Shown piece by piece: positions 53,186 through 62,371 of a DNA stretch of 64,000 nt. The stretch's first letter is position 1; every line of letters starts with the position of its first letter. The stretch covers positions 868,001-932,000 of the forward strand of contig NC_012804.1 of assembly GCF_000022365.1 (NCBI RefSeq). The letters are read 5' to 3'. This DNA comes from Thermococcus gammatolerans EJ3 (GTDB taxonomy: Archaea; Methanobacteriota_B; Thermococci; Thermococcales; Thermococcaceae). Made by a program: the position numbers and the translations under genes. Under the pieces are notes generated by a model. That model worked only from the letters and a program-made list of their open reading frames with translations, was not told where the DNA came from and ran no database searches.

Positions 53186-54511
53186 TCACCCCCTAACCAG
53201 CCTTTCCAAATCATCCAAATCCATCATCTCTCCAGTTTTGCCATCAATCCTCTTGGCGATGAGCAGAAACCTCTTTTTGCCCTCAAAGCGCTCCGCCTTT
53301 TCCTTCAGCTCTTCAAGAATCCTCTTGGCCTCCTTCCTCTTCAGCTCACTCCACTTCACCTCAGCGAAGAGCAGACCATCATCAAGCTCCGCCACAGTAT
53401 CCACCTCTTTGCCCTTGTGCCACCATCTTGCGACCCTTCTCTGCTCGAGGTCAATTATTTTCTGGCGGAGCATCTCCCGTATAAGTCTCTCAAACATCCT
53501 CCCGTAGTAGGCGTTGAGCTCCCGCTCAATCTTCGCCCAGACCTCATCAAGCAAGCCGAGCTCCAAATCAGCTAAGTTGGGATACACGAAGCGGAACCAG
53601 AAGTTGAAGAAGTTGTCCTTGATGTAGTAGCGCCCCCTCTTCCTCTTCCCGTATGGGAGCTCGTAACTAACTATGTCGAGCCTCTCAAGGACGTCAAGGT
53701 ATTTGGAAAGGTTCCCCCTGTCAAGACCGGTAAAGCTCACGAGCTCCCCGAGCGTTTCGTAACCGAGGGCAAGTCCCTTGAGAATCAGCTTGTAAACCCT
53801 CGGCTCCCTCAGCTGCTCCCGCAGGAGAAACTCGGGCTCCTCGTAGAGGACTTCGCCCTTCCTCAGAACCTTCTCCCTTATGGCATCTTCAACCCTCAAA
53901 TCTTTCACGAGGTCGAGGTAGAATGGAACGCCGCCGAAGACCGCATAGACCTTTACGAGCTCCTCCATGCTCCCCTCGGGAAGCATCTCAGCTATGCCTC
54001 TTATGTCAAAGGGCTCAACCTTCCACTGCCCTGTTCTTCTCCCGTAGAGCGGACTCTTGTACTCCATGACCCGCTCCATCAATCCTATTGAAGAACCACA
54101 GAGCACGAGAAATATCTCTGTATCCTTAAGGTGCTCATCCCAAACCTTTTGGAGAACGCTCAAAATTCCCGGTTCAAGGCTCATCAAATATTGAAACTCG
54201 TCCAGAACGACGGCGATCCTCTGGTTTTTTATTTCATCCCCAAGATAAAGGAAGAGCCTTCCAAAGTCTTTAACCTCCCTGAAGTATCCTCTTCCGGTCA
54301 GCTCCCCGAACTTATCGGCAAGTCCTTTAACGTTCTCGCCCATTGAATCGGCGGTGGCGAGGAAGTAAACGCCCTTCTTACCCTCCAGAAACTCCTTGAG
54401 GAGCATCGTCTTACCTACCCTTCTGCGCCCGTAGATTATTATCAGCTGTGCACCATTTTCCCCCCACTTCCTTTCGAGGAACTCAAGCTCCCGCTTCCTG
54501 TTCACGAACAC
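53186..54511 (-). CDS. Archaeal P-loop ATPase with DUF234/nuclease-like C-terminus
   Basis: The 441-aa protein is of the archaeal ATPase (ATPase_2/DUF234) group. Walker A is IYGRRRVGKTMLLKEF, Walker B VVLDEFQYLM, then a sensor (LVLCGSSIGLMER) and a winged helix (ETLGELVSFTGLDRGNLS). The C-terminal domain has a PD-(D/E)xK-like pattern (GKEVDTVAELDDG and FAEVKWS). GTG 54511 is chosen because GGTGATACC precedes it. A TATA-like GTATTATACT lies about 30 bases upstream, so this gene can begin its own transcript. Function is unknown; roles in defence or mobile elements have been proposed for the group. Confidence 0.85.
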   Translation of the reverse strand: MFVNRKRELEFLERKWGENGAQLIIIYGRRRVGKTMLLKEFLEGKKGVYFLATADSMGENVKGLADKFGELTGRGYFREVKDFGRLFLYLGDEIKNQRIAVVLDEFQYLMSLEPGILSVLQKVWDEHLKDTEIFLVLCGSSIGLMERVMEYKSPLYGRRTGQWKVEPFDIRGIAEMLPEGSMEELVKVYAVFGGVPFYLDLVKDLRVEDAIREKVLRKGEVLYEEPEFLLREQLREPRVYKLILKGLALGYETLGELVSFTGLDRGNLSKYLDVLERLDIVSYELPYGKRKRGRYYIKDNFFNFWFRFVYPNLADLELGLLDEVWAKIERELNAYYGRMFERLIREMLRQKIIDLEQRRVARWWHKGKEVDTVAELDDGLLFAEVKWSELKRKEAKRILEELKEKAERFEGKKRFLLIAKRIDGKTGEMMDLDDLERLVRG

Positions 54512-54540
54512 GGTATCACCACACAAAATGATGTTGCCAA

Positions 54541-54550
54541 AGTATAATAC
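54541..54550 (-). promoter_or_regulatory. TATA-like internal promoter
   Basis: GTATTATACT on the minus strand lies 30-39 bases before the GTG start of the ATPase gene at 54511, a good archaeal promoter distance with a short leader. Confidence 0.5.
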
Positions 54551-54555
54551 TTTCC

Positions 54556-56040
54556 CTACAGCATTTTATCCTCAACCAGAACCACCCCCAGTCTTTCTGC
54601 GACCTTCTGGGCCTTTTCCGTGAAGCCCGAGCGGGAGAACATAACCATAACCGGTTCCCTGAACTCTGCCCTCGCCTTCCTGGCGAACCTCTCCACGTCC
54701 TTCGCTCCAACGGGTCTGTTCCTCCACTTTATTTCGAGGACGTAGGTCTTCCCGCCAAAGGCAACGCCGTCGAATTCAACGTCGCCCCTCCTGTAGGGCT
54801 CGAACTTCACTCCAAAGCGTTTCCCGAGCTCTTCCCTGACCATGAACTCGGCCGCCTTTCCGAGTTCCGTCTTGGCTTTGAGGTACTTCTCCTCAAGCTC
54901 CGCCACCAGCTCCTTGAGCAGCTTCTCCCTCCTCAGCTCAAGCTCGGTTATGCCGAGGTACGTTTTTGCGAGCCAGAAGCGCATGAGCTTATCGGTGAAG
55001 TAGTAGCGGTTGTTCTCCTTCGTTATCAAGTCCGTTCTCAGGAGGAACTTCATGTAGTTTGAAATCTCCCCGCTCGGCTTTCCAAGCCTCTTCGATATCT
55101 CCGAGAGGGTGAGCCCTTCCTCCCTGGCGAGTATGAGCAGTATCTCCCTGTGGACGGCTCCCTTGTATGCCCTGGAGAGCGACTCGTTGAAGACGTAGTC
55201 GAGGTGGCTGTAGATGTCGCCGCTCTCGCTCAGCAGCTCGGTGAGGAATGCCGTATAAACCTTCCTGCTCCCAGCCCTCTCAAACCCCTCCTCCGCGAGC
55301 CGCCTGCAGACCGCCGAGATGTAGAAGGGGTTCCCACCTGTAAGCCGGTGTATCAGCTCAAGGGCGGCATTGCTCGCCTTAACATCGCCCAGCATCGCCT
55401 TTGCCAGTTCGATTGAATCCTCCTTCGGCAGACCGCCAAGGTAGAGCCGCCTGAACTGTCCGAAAAAGGGCTTCTCCGGCGAGAGTATCTCCTCCATCAT
55501 CCTCACGGCGGAGCCCGAGATAACGTAGGCAATCGCCCTCTGCTTTTCGACGGTGGAGCGCATGATTTCAAGGAAGTTTGAGAACCTCACGGTATCCTGA
55601 AACTCGTCGAGGATAAAGATGGCTTTTAAATCGAGCTTTTTGAGGATTTCCTCCTGCAGTTCGAAGAGCTCGCCGACTGAACCCCTCTTTACCGCCGCCA
55701 CTTCCTCCTCAACCCCGAGCTTCGCCCCGAGAACGAGCAGGCCGTCCCAGTCCACCAGCCTGCTCCTTTCGACGTTAACTCCCTTCTTTTTCGCCGCTTC
55801 GTAAAGCAACTCCCGTAGGTAGGCAAACTTAAACGATTCAACGCTTCCAGTCCTCTGGACGTTGAGGTAGGGGATTATACATCCAGTTTTGCCTTCGTGG
55901 ATTTCCTTGAACTTCAGGAGCAGTTCGGTCTTGCCTATCCTTCTCGGCCCTATCACCGCTATGTTGAGCTTCTCCCCCCTCATTAGGGATTTCAGCACAC
56001 CCTCCAGTACTCCCAGCTCCTTTCTCCTGTCCACGAACAT
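54556..56040 (-). CDS. Archaeal P-loop ATPase with PD-(D/E)xK-like C-terminus
   Basis: The 494-aa protein starts MFVDRRKELGVLE, has Walker A AVIGPRRIGKTELL at about 28-41, Walker B IFILDEFQDTV, and ISGSAVRMMEE as sensor region. A winged helix follows (LTLSEISKRLGKPSGEIS). The C-terminal domain has a DVEFDG and YVLEIKWRNR pair typical of PD-(D/E)xK nuclease folds. ATG 56040 follows AAAGGTGGTTGAT. A three-unit 15-bp repeat precedes it. It is related to the next ATPase gene but not a recent copy. Confidence 0.85.
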   Translation of the reverse strand: MFVDRRKELGVLEGVLKSLMRGEKLNIAVIGPRRIGKTELLLKFKEIHEGKTGCIIPYLNVQRTGSVESFKFAYLRELLYEAAKKKGVNVERSRLVDWDGLLVLGAKLGVEEEVAAVKRGSVGELFELQEEILKKLDLKAIFILDEFQDTVRFSNFLEIMRSTVEKQRAIAYVISGSAVRMMEEILSPEKPFFGQFRRLYLGGLPKEDSIELAKAMLGDVKASNAALELIHRLTGGNPFYISAVCRRLAEEGFERAGSRKVYTAFLTELLSESGDIYSHLDYVFNESLSRAYKGAVHREILLILAREEGLTLSEISKRLGKPSGEISNYMKFLLRTDLITKENNRYYFTDKLMRFWLAKTYLGITELELRREKLLKELVAELEEKYLKAKTELGKAAEFMVREELGKRFGVKFEPYRRGDVEFDGVAFGGKTYVLEIKWRNRPVGAKDVERFARKARAEFREPVMVMFSRSGFTEKAQKVAERLGVVLVEDKML

Positions 56041-56053
56041 ATCAACCACCTTT

Positions 56054-56098
56054 GCATTATTGTTTTATGCATTACACTTTTATGCATTGCTGTTTTAT
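56054..56098. repeat. Three tandem 15-bp repeats (GCATT...TTTTAT)
   Basis: Units at 56054-56068, 56069-56083 and 56084-56098 share GCATT-n5-TTTTAT with changes only in the middle. On the minus strand each unit holds a GCATAAAA TATA-like element. The stop of the upstream kinase lies in one unit. The array spans nearly all of the gap before the next gene's ribosome binding site. Confidence 0.75.
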
Positions 56099-57720
56099 GC
56101 TCTACCAATCTCATGCACGAGCACCTCCGCGCGCTCAACGAGCTCCTCTGGAACCGGCAGTCCCTCCCTGAGCCGGACTTCCAGCTCTTCAATGAGCCTT
56201 TCGAGTTCTTTCCTCGCATCTCCTCTTGCGTACCTTTTCATATCGATGGCATATTTGAGGGCCTCCTTTGTGTCGCCGAGCTTCATGTGGAGGATGAGAA
56301 GCTGACCGGCGTAGTAGGCCGAACGCGAGAAATCAACGCTCTTCCTGAGTTCCTCGCGGTATCTGCCGCCGAGCAGATTGGCTAGATCCCTCTGAAGCTC
56401 CTTAACCGACTGGTAGCGCTCCTCCTTCCTCTTTGCAAGGCACTTCATTATCACAGGTTCGAGGGGCTTTGAATCGGGATTAAGCTCGCTCGGCGGCGTC
56501 GGTTCGTCCATTACTATCTTCCCGGCTATCTCGACGAAGTCCTCACCCTCAAAGGGAACCTTCCCCGTGACGAGTTCGTACATGAGAACGCCGAGCTGCC
56601 AGATATCGGTTCTCTCGTCGGTTTTTCCAAAGCGGGACGGGCTTATCTGCTCCGGAGCGGCGTAAAGGGGTGTGAAGGACGTCGTTGTGGAACCGCTCTC
56701 CGTTAAAACTTTGCTCAGTCCCCAATCGGAGATTTTTGGGGTCCCGTTCTTGATAAGGATGTTTGAGGGCTTCAAATCGCGGTGGATTATCTCCCTTGAA
56801 TGGGCATACTTAAGACCATCGCAGATACCAAAGGCAATTTCCGCGACCTTCTCCCAGTGGAGGGGCTTCTTCAACCCAGCGAGGGAGCCCTCGCAGTATT
56901 CCATCTCAAGGTACGGAACCGGGACTATGTTGGCGTCGTAGAGTTCAACGATGTTCCTGTGCTTAAGTCCGCTCCAAACGGCCACCTCACGCAGAAACGT
57001 CCGACCTGCCTGCTCGGTTAGGTAATGGGGAATTTTGAGGGCCACGATTTTGCCGTCCTTTCTTTTGGCCCTGTAAACCCTCGCGAAGCCTCCCGCCCCT
57101 ATGGGCTCAACCTCCGTGTAGCGGGAGAAGAGGAGTCGGAGGTTTGGAACACCGTAGTCCTCTCCTTTGTCCTCCTCGGTTATCGGGACTTCGTAAGCTT
57201 TTTCCTCCCTGCTTTTTCTTCCCTTAACCTCCATCACAACTGGAACCTTAACCCTCGTGCTTCCGGATCTCACCTCGAGATTCACCGTGAGCGTTCCCCC
57301 GCTCCTTGGGGTGAACCTGACGAACGAGTACTCCATCTCTCCCGGCCCCAGCGAGAACCTCAGCCTGGCCGGAGAAACCTCGCCGTACCTGTTGAAGCGT
57401 TCGAGGTTGATCTCAACCTCCATCAGCCGAGAGGAGCTGTTTCTAAAACCCACCTTGAGCTTCCCCTCGTTTCCGGCCCTGAGCTCGCGGGCCTCGAATA
57501 TCAGACCCCTCCTTAGCAGGGTCGGGAGGGCAATGGAAGTGAGAACGTCCCCAACTCGGGGAAAGCCGGATCTCTCAAGCTCCCGGACGACCTCGCGGAT
57601 AAGCGGCATGAATATGAAGATCGAGATGAGTAAACCAAATCCTCCAAGGAGGTACACGAGGAAAACTGAGACGATGAGGCGGCCGAGGAAGTCCTCTCCG
57701 AGACTTTTTTTTCGTGGCAT
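56095..57720 (-). CDS. Membrane-anchored Ser/Thr protein kinase
   Basis: The 541-aa protein has a long N-terminal hydrophobic region (about 13-45, IVSVFLVYLLGGFGLLISIFIFMPL) that may cross the membrane once or as a hairpin. Then come an Ig-like beta domain (about 80-165), a charged linker, a Hanks-type kinase (about 205-465) and the shared helical tail (465-541). Motifs: IGAGGFARVY, VALKIP, HRDLKPSNILI, ISDWGLSKV, YAAPEQI. The kinase half is close to that of the soluble propeller kinase. ATG 57720 follows GGAGGAAGTGCT. Confidence 0.9.
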   Translation of the reverse strand: MPRKKSLGEDFLGRLIVSVFLVYLLGGFGLLISIFIFMPLIREVVRELERSGFPRVGDVLTSIALPTLLRRGLIFEARELRAGNEGKLKVGFRNSSSRLMEVEINLERFNRYGEVSPARLRFSLGPGEMEYSFVRFTPRSGGTLTVNLEVRSGSTRVKVPVVMEVKGRKSREEKAYEVPITEEDKGEDYGVPNLRLLFSRYTEVEPIGAGGFARVYRAKRKDGKIVALKIPHYLTEQAGRTFLREVAVWSGLKHRNIVELYDANIVPVPYLEMEYCEGSLAGLKKPLHWEKVAEIAFGICDGLKYAHSREIIHRDLKPSNILIKNGTPKISDWGLSKVLTESGSTTTSFTPLYAAPEQISPSRFGKTDERTDIWQLGVLMYELVTGKVPFEGEDFVEIAGKIVMDEPTPPSELNPDSKPLEPVIMKCLAKRKEERYQSVKELQRDLANLLGGRYREELRKSVDFSRSAYYAGQLLILHMKLGDTKEALKYAIDMKRYARGDARKELERLIEELEVRLREGLPVPEELVERAEVLVHEIGRA

Positions 57721-57786
57721 AGCACTTCCTCCATCAACGGCAAATATGCAAAAAAAGAAAATTGATGGTATCAGCCGTTTATACCC

Positions 57787-60381
57787 TCATTTCTTGAGTT
57801 TTGGATGCTTGTAGAGCACGACTGTGATGTTGTCCGTGCTACCGAAGCTGTAAGCCTTTTCAATCAGTGCGTCAACGGCCTCTTCCAGCGATGGGGAAGC
57901 TAGGACGGTCTTCGCTATCTCTTCGTCTGTTAATGCATCGCTGAGACCATCTGAACACAGGAGAAGGTAATCCCCCTCCTTCAGCTGGATCGTTTTTATA
58001 TCCTCTGGGTCAATTTTTATTTCTGGGGATATTCCTAGGGCTTTCGTTAAGATGTTCTTCTGGGGGTGTACCCTGGCCTCGGCTTCAGTGATCTCTCCTC
58101 TATCCACTAGCTCTTGGACGAAGGAATGATCTTTGGTCAACCTTTTGATCATGCCATCTCTGATGAGGTATGTTCTGCTGTCACCGATATTTCCAATCGT
58201 GGCGTTGTTTCCTCTGATGATCGCGGCAGTTAGCGTTGTTCCCATGTTGTACCTCTCCGGGTGGTCGGGGTCGTGGCCCATCAGATAAATCTCGTCGTTG
58301 GCCTTTTTGATTGCCTCTCTCAGTATCTTTTCTGGATCCTCTGCCTTATCACGCTCCAGAGTTTTCTCCAAGATCTCAATGGCCTTTCTGCTGGCGACCT
58401 CCCCGGCAAGGTGACCGCCCATCCCATCCGCTACCGCAAGAAGGATGTTGCCTCCAATTTTCTTGGCGGTGTAATAGTCTTCGTTGTTGTCCCTTCTCCC
58501 TATGTAGCTCTTGGTGGCTACGTGCCGCTTGAATTCGTCGTCTCTCAGATTGAACGTTGTTTCATAGGGCTCGATAATCGAGTTCAATTTGATGGCCAAT
58601 GTACTGAACTTGTCCTGTAACCTAACTGGATCCACGTAGTTTTTCCTTTTAAGGCTGGTTGCGGCCCTCGAATAAATCTGTTGCATCTCAGTTAGCAGGT
58701 TCCTTACTGTTGGGGAGTCCGAGATCCCTAGGCGTTTTACTTTTTTCTCTAAATCGCTTAGAATTTCTCTCATGATTTTTACAGCTTCTTCCGCAGCCTT
58801 TATTCTGGTTCTCTCTTGTTTCTTTTGCTTGTAATCGTAGTATATCCCCGGCAAAAACCATATCGCCGCAAGGAGCGCAAGGATCCCCAGTATGCCTAAA
58901 AGTACCTTCTTCAAGATTGATCCCCAGTTGGTTCCCCCCGAGCTCTTGGAGGATGTTGTCGACCCCGTCATGTTCCCGGTTGTTGAGTTCGTTGTCGTTG
59001 AGTTCGTGGGCGGTTTTGGGGTTGTAGCCGTAGTAGTTGTAGTGGTTGTTGTGGTCGTCGTGCTTCCCGGTGACGGTACAGAGGGGCTTGAGAAGATAAT
59101 TTTCAGCACATTATCGAGTCCTCCTGTAACGGAGGAGTAGTTTTTATCCGTTATGGCCTGTGATAGCCGTTGTAGTTCGTTCTTGATTGTCTGGTTCTCT
59201 GTTTTATTGGCGAGGTTGCGTAAGTAATCCTCCAAGCTCTCCCAGAAATTATCTAACATCCGCTGGCTTAAGGTTAAGTTGCCATTCCTCATTCCCTGGC
59301 TGGCGTTTGTAATGGTATCTTCCAAGGCGGTCAGATCGAGTGTGAGATTGCTCTCGTATTTTTTGAGAATTGAAATGGTTGTATTGGCTGAGTCTAGATC
59401 TTTCTTTAGCGAGACACATTGCTCAATTTTATCCTTGGTCTCGTTAATCGTCTTTATCCTGTCGATTACTGAGCTCCAGTCGTGGCTTTTCATGACTTCT
59501 TTGATGTCAATTCCGGGAATGAGCTTGATGTAGGGACAGAATGACTGTACCTTGCGTACATCGGCGTTGACATCCTTTATCTTTTCATTGATAAACTCGA
59601 GTAACCGTCTCTGCCCTGTGGATACCTCATTGAAAGCTTTGGTTACGTTTCCTGGATCTCCGGACTTGATGCGTTTATCAACCTCATTTAGCAGATCCTT
59701 GAACCCCTTACTCTCGTTCTCCGGCAGAAGCCAGGAACTTGCGTTTAATACATTCCTTATGAAAGTTTCCTTGGTTTTTATAATTCTAATCTTGTTGACT
59801 CTTTGAATGCAGGAATCCAATTCATTTTTAATTTTCGGGATCTCTGACTTGATCAAGGCGAGCTGTTTCAGTGTCTCGTTGACCGCAGTGGCATTGTGGA
59901 ACTCTCCGGGTAAACTTTCAAGTTTTTCTGTCTCGTTGTTGATCTTATCTATAACCCTTGAGCATTCCGTGGAATAATTCGATGCCCTCTCTTTGAGGCC
60001 TGAGAGGCTTTCGTTGAGTTCTCCTACTTTTGAATTTATGATGCTGGTTATGTTATGCCAAACCGCGGAAATTGTCTCATTGGCACAGGTAAGGTTTCCC
60101 TCGTCTAAGAATATCTTGGCCTGGCGAGTTTCGTTTTGAAGCTTTTCAATTTCGGTCATGTTGAATCCAAGTAAAGATGAATAGTTTCCGAGCAGTATTA
60201 GGCTCTGGTTTGCCTCCGAGATGCTTTGATTCACGTCCAGAACAGCGTTTCCAGGGGGGGTGGGGACTGCAGTTGCCGGCGCGATGGGCAGTAGACTGGA
60301 GATAATCAAAAAGATGAAAAACTGTGCCCAATTCCGTTTAAACGCTTTCGGGTCTTTTTTCAGCACCCTCAACACCTCCAT
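57787..60381 (-). CDS. Transmembrane PP2C-type Ser/Thr phosphatase
   Basis: The 864-aa protein has an N-terminal hydrophobic segment (about 18-38, signal or anchor) and a long helical, Asn-glycosylation-site-rich outer domain (45-430). A Thr-rich stalk (about 445-480) and a second membrane helix (about 490-510) follow. A basic coiled linker leads to a cytoplasmic PP2C domain (620-864) with GRRDNNEDYY, VADGMGGHLAGEVAS, IGNIGDSRTYL, LLLCSDGLSDAL and DNITVVLY, all metal-binding Asp present. It should remove phosphates placed by the kinases on either side. ATG 60381 is one base after the kinase stop; coupled translation is likely. Confidence 0.92.
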   Translation of the reverse strand: MEVLRVLKKDPKAFKRNWAQFFIFLIISSLLPIAPATAVPTPPGNAVLDVNQSISEANQSLILLGNYSSLLGFNMTEIEKLQNETRQAKIFLDEGNLTCANETISAVWHNITSIINSKVGELNESLSGLKERASNYSTECSRVIDKINNETEKLESLPGEFHNATAVNETLKQLALIKSEIPKIKNELDSCIQRVNKIRIIKTKETFIRNVLNASSWLLPENESKGFKDLLNEVDKRIKSGDPGNVTKAFNEVSTGQRRLLEFINEKIKDVNADVRKVQSFCPYIKLIPGIDIKEVMKSHDWSSVIDRIKTINETKDKIEQCVSLKKDLDSANTTISILKKYESNLTLDLTALEDTITNASQGMRNGNLTLSQRMLDNFWESLEDYLRNLANKTENQTIKNELQRLSQAITDKNYSSVTGGLDNVLKIIFSSPSVPSPGSTTTTTTTTTTTATTPKPPTNSTTTNSTTGNMTGSTTSSKSSGGTNWGSILKKVLLGILGILALLAAIWFLPGIYYDYKQKKQERTRIKAAEEAVKIMREILSDLEKKVKRLGISDSPTVRNLLTEMQQIYSRAATSLKRKNYVDPVRLQDKFSTLAIKLNSIIEPYETTFNLRDDEFKRHVATKSYIGRRDNNEDYYTAKKIGGNILLAVADGMGGHLAGEVASRKAIEILEKTLERDKAEDPEKILREAIKKANDEIYLMGHDPDHPERYNMGTTLTAAIIRGNNATIGNIGDSRTYLIRDGMIKRLTKDHSFVQELVDRGEITEAEARVHPQKNILTKALGISPEIKIDPEDIKTIQLKEGDYLLLCSDGLSDALTDEEIAKTVLASPSLEEAVDALIEKAYSFGSTDNITVVLYKHPKLKK

Positions 60382-60382
60382 T

Positions 60383-62350
60383 TCATACCCACCTCTTGAG
60401 TATCAGCTTAGCTTCCTTTAGGGTCTCCTCTGAAGGCTTGGCCCCCATTTCTGCCATCGTCTTCAACTGCTCCATCAGGTTTTTGATCGAGGGATCACCC
60501 GTCTCAAGGTGTAACTCTTCCAGATCTCTCACTATCTCGGCGAATTCCTCTGTGACGTTCATTACAGACCCTTCAATCACTGTTGTAAGTCTGAGAAGAA
60601 CGTTCTCGGCGATAATCCTGGCGCGCTCTCTCGTCCCCAGACTTGCTTTTATCCTCACTCCCATCCGGATGAGAACGTCCTTTATGTCATTCTGGAGCTC
60701 TTTAACAGTTTGATAGCGTTTTTCTGGATCCTTTTCGAGCATTTTCATGACAATATCATCAAAGGGAAGTGCCTTGGGATTGTGATGGGATGGGGGAGCA
60801 GGATTCTCGGTGAGTATCTTGTGCATGATCGTACCTTCATAGTCAGCGCTGAACGGATGAATCCCGGTCAGGAGTTCGTAGAAGACTATGCCCAGCTGGA
60901 AAATATCGCTTCTTGCGTCCAGATTTTCTGGATTGACTATTTGCTCGGGGGATGAGTAGAGTATCGTCTTGTGTCTGACAAGAGAGGACTTTCTCGTGGC
61001 CCGGGAGGCAAGTCTCGCGAGTCCCCAGTCACCCAGCTTTACCCGCTCAATGGAGCCAAAGAACAGCATGTTGCTTGGCTTTATATCCCTGTGGATTATG
61101 CCGTTAGAGTGGGCATGGTGCAGGGCCCTGCTGACCTCGAATATTACCTTACCCGCGACTATCGGTTCCAAGGGCTTCCGCACATCGTCTATGTTACCAC
61201 TCGCGAGTTCCATTTCAAGGTAGCCCAGTCTCGGGTCGGCCCTGTATACCTTGACAATGTTCTCGTGGTTGAGTTTCTGTGCTGCCGCGAACTCACGCAT
61301 AAACGATGAAGTTGATTCCTTGTCGAGATACTTCAACACCTTGAGGGCTATCTTCTGACCTCTCGGGTTCTTGGCTTCGTAGACGTAGGAGAACGCCCCC
61401 TCACCGATGAGCCGGGTGATCACGTACTTCTCTTTGATCTGCTCCAGGCGGGTCTCGAAGTTTATGGAATGATCGAAGAACTCCTCCTCGATGGTTTCTT
61501 CCGTTATCTTGAAGCTCTCTTTGCTTGGAATACGTAGTTTCCAGCCTTTAGGAGCTTCACCGCTGTACAGAAGTTCCTCAATTCCACGGAGGTTCTCATT
61601 GCATGCCTTTAGGAGCTCACCGATCATGCCGACTTCTTCTTCAAGCTGGTATTTTTTGGCGGTGTTGAGTAGATTCTCAAGTATCTGCTTGGCCTTTTCA
61701 AAGGCTTTCTTGGCTGAATACCAGTTTTCCTCCTTGAACTTCGATGCGGCGTCGGTCATGAGGTCAACAACACCTTGAAGCTGGAGGCGGATTATCTTCT
61801 TGTGTGCCGTTAGAATTGCATCAAACCTGTCGTCCTCCATGGGGACTTCTGCCTTTTCAAGTTCTTTGAGGGCATCCCAGAGCTCCTTCTCCGTCTTTGC
61901 ATCCTTTATCTTTTTGAATATCATTCTGAAGTTGGCTATGTTACGGAGATTTCTCGTTGTTTCAAGAGTGTTCCGGAGTTTTCTGGCCCTTTCACCGTCT
62001 TCCTCTTCTCTAATGTATACAATTTCAATTGCTTCTGAGTATCTATTTATTGCTTCATCAAATTTTGCGATCGCGTCTTTGAACTTCTTCGATCTGAGCA
62101 GTTTTTCACCATCGTGCCTTAACTTCAGGGCATTGCTGAGTATGAACTCCGGATCCGGAGCAACGTGGTAGAAAGCCTCCTTGGCGAGTTTAAGCGCGCG
62201 TTCCGTGTCATCAAGCTGGAGGGCGGCTTTTATATCCTCTAAATATCTTTTCGAGGTCTCCGGGTCGGAACCTGGAAGGTCAAGCCGCATGTAGCGGGCT
62301 ATTCTGGGGAGGTATTTCTCCACCTCTTTAAGCTGTCCCAAACTTGCCAT
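60383..62350 (-). CDS. Soluble Ser/Thr protein kinase with helical N-terminus
   Basis: The 655-aa protein has about 270 residues of helical repeats, TPR/MIT-like in part (EKLLRSKKFKDAIAKFDEAI). Then come a Hanks-type kinase (about 315-575) and a C-terminal helical region (575-655) that aligns loosely with the tails of the other kinases. Motifs: IGEGAFSYVY, IALKVL, HRDIKPSNMLF, LGDWGLARL and YSSPEQI. No membrane segment. The N-terminal repeats could bind the cytoplasmic tail of the PEGA protein encoded immediately upstream, or MIM-type motifs. ATG 62350 follows GGAGGGGATGTGA. It is coupled to the phosphatase gene. Confidence 0.9.
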   Translation of the reverse strand: MASLGQLKEVEKYLPRIARYMRLDLPGSDPETSKRYLEDIKAALQLDDTERALKLAKEAFYHVAPDPEFILSNALKLRHDGEKLLRSKKFKDAIAKFDEAINRYSEAIEIVYIREEEDGERARKLRNTLETTRNLRNIANFRMIFKKIKDAKTEKELWDALKELEKAEVPMEDDRFDAILTAHKKIIRLQLQGVVDLMTDAASKFKEENWYSAKKAFEKAKQILENLLNTAKKYQLEEEVGMIGELLKACNENLRGIEELLYSGEAPKGWKLRIPSKESFKITEETIEEEFFDHSINFETRLEQIKEKYVITRLIGEGAFSYVYEAKNPRGQKIALKVLKYLDKESTSSFMREFAAAQKLNHENIVKVYRADPRLGYLEMELASGNIDDVRKPLEPIVAGKVIFEVSRALHHAHSNGIIHRDIKPSNMLFFGSIERVKLGDWGLARLASRATRKSSLVRHKTILYSSPEQIVNPENLDARSDIFQLGIVFYELLTGIHPFSADYEGTIMHKILTENPAPPSHHNPKALPFDDIVMKMLEKDPEKRYQTVKELQNDIKDVLIRMGVRIKASLGTRERARIIAENVLLRLTTVIEGSVMNVTEEFAEIVRDLEELHLETGDPSIKNLMEQLKTMAEMGAKPSEETLKEAKLILKRWV

Positions 62351-62371
62351 TCACATCCCCTCCATCAAAAA

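Noticed and set aside
55992-56219. A minus-strand frame coding for a His/Met/Lys repeat peptide (HKTAMHKSVMHK)
   Set aside because: It results from the 15-bp DNA repeats read in another frame over two real genes; no ribosome binding site supports it.
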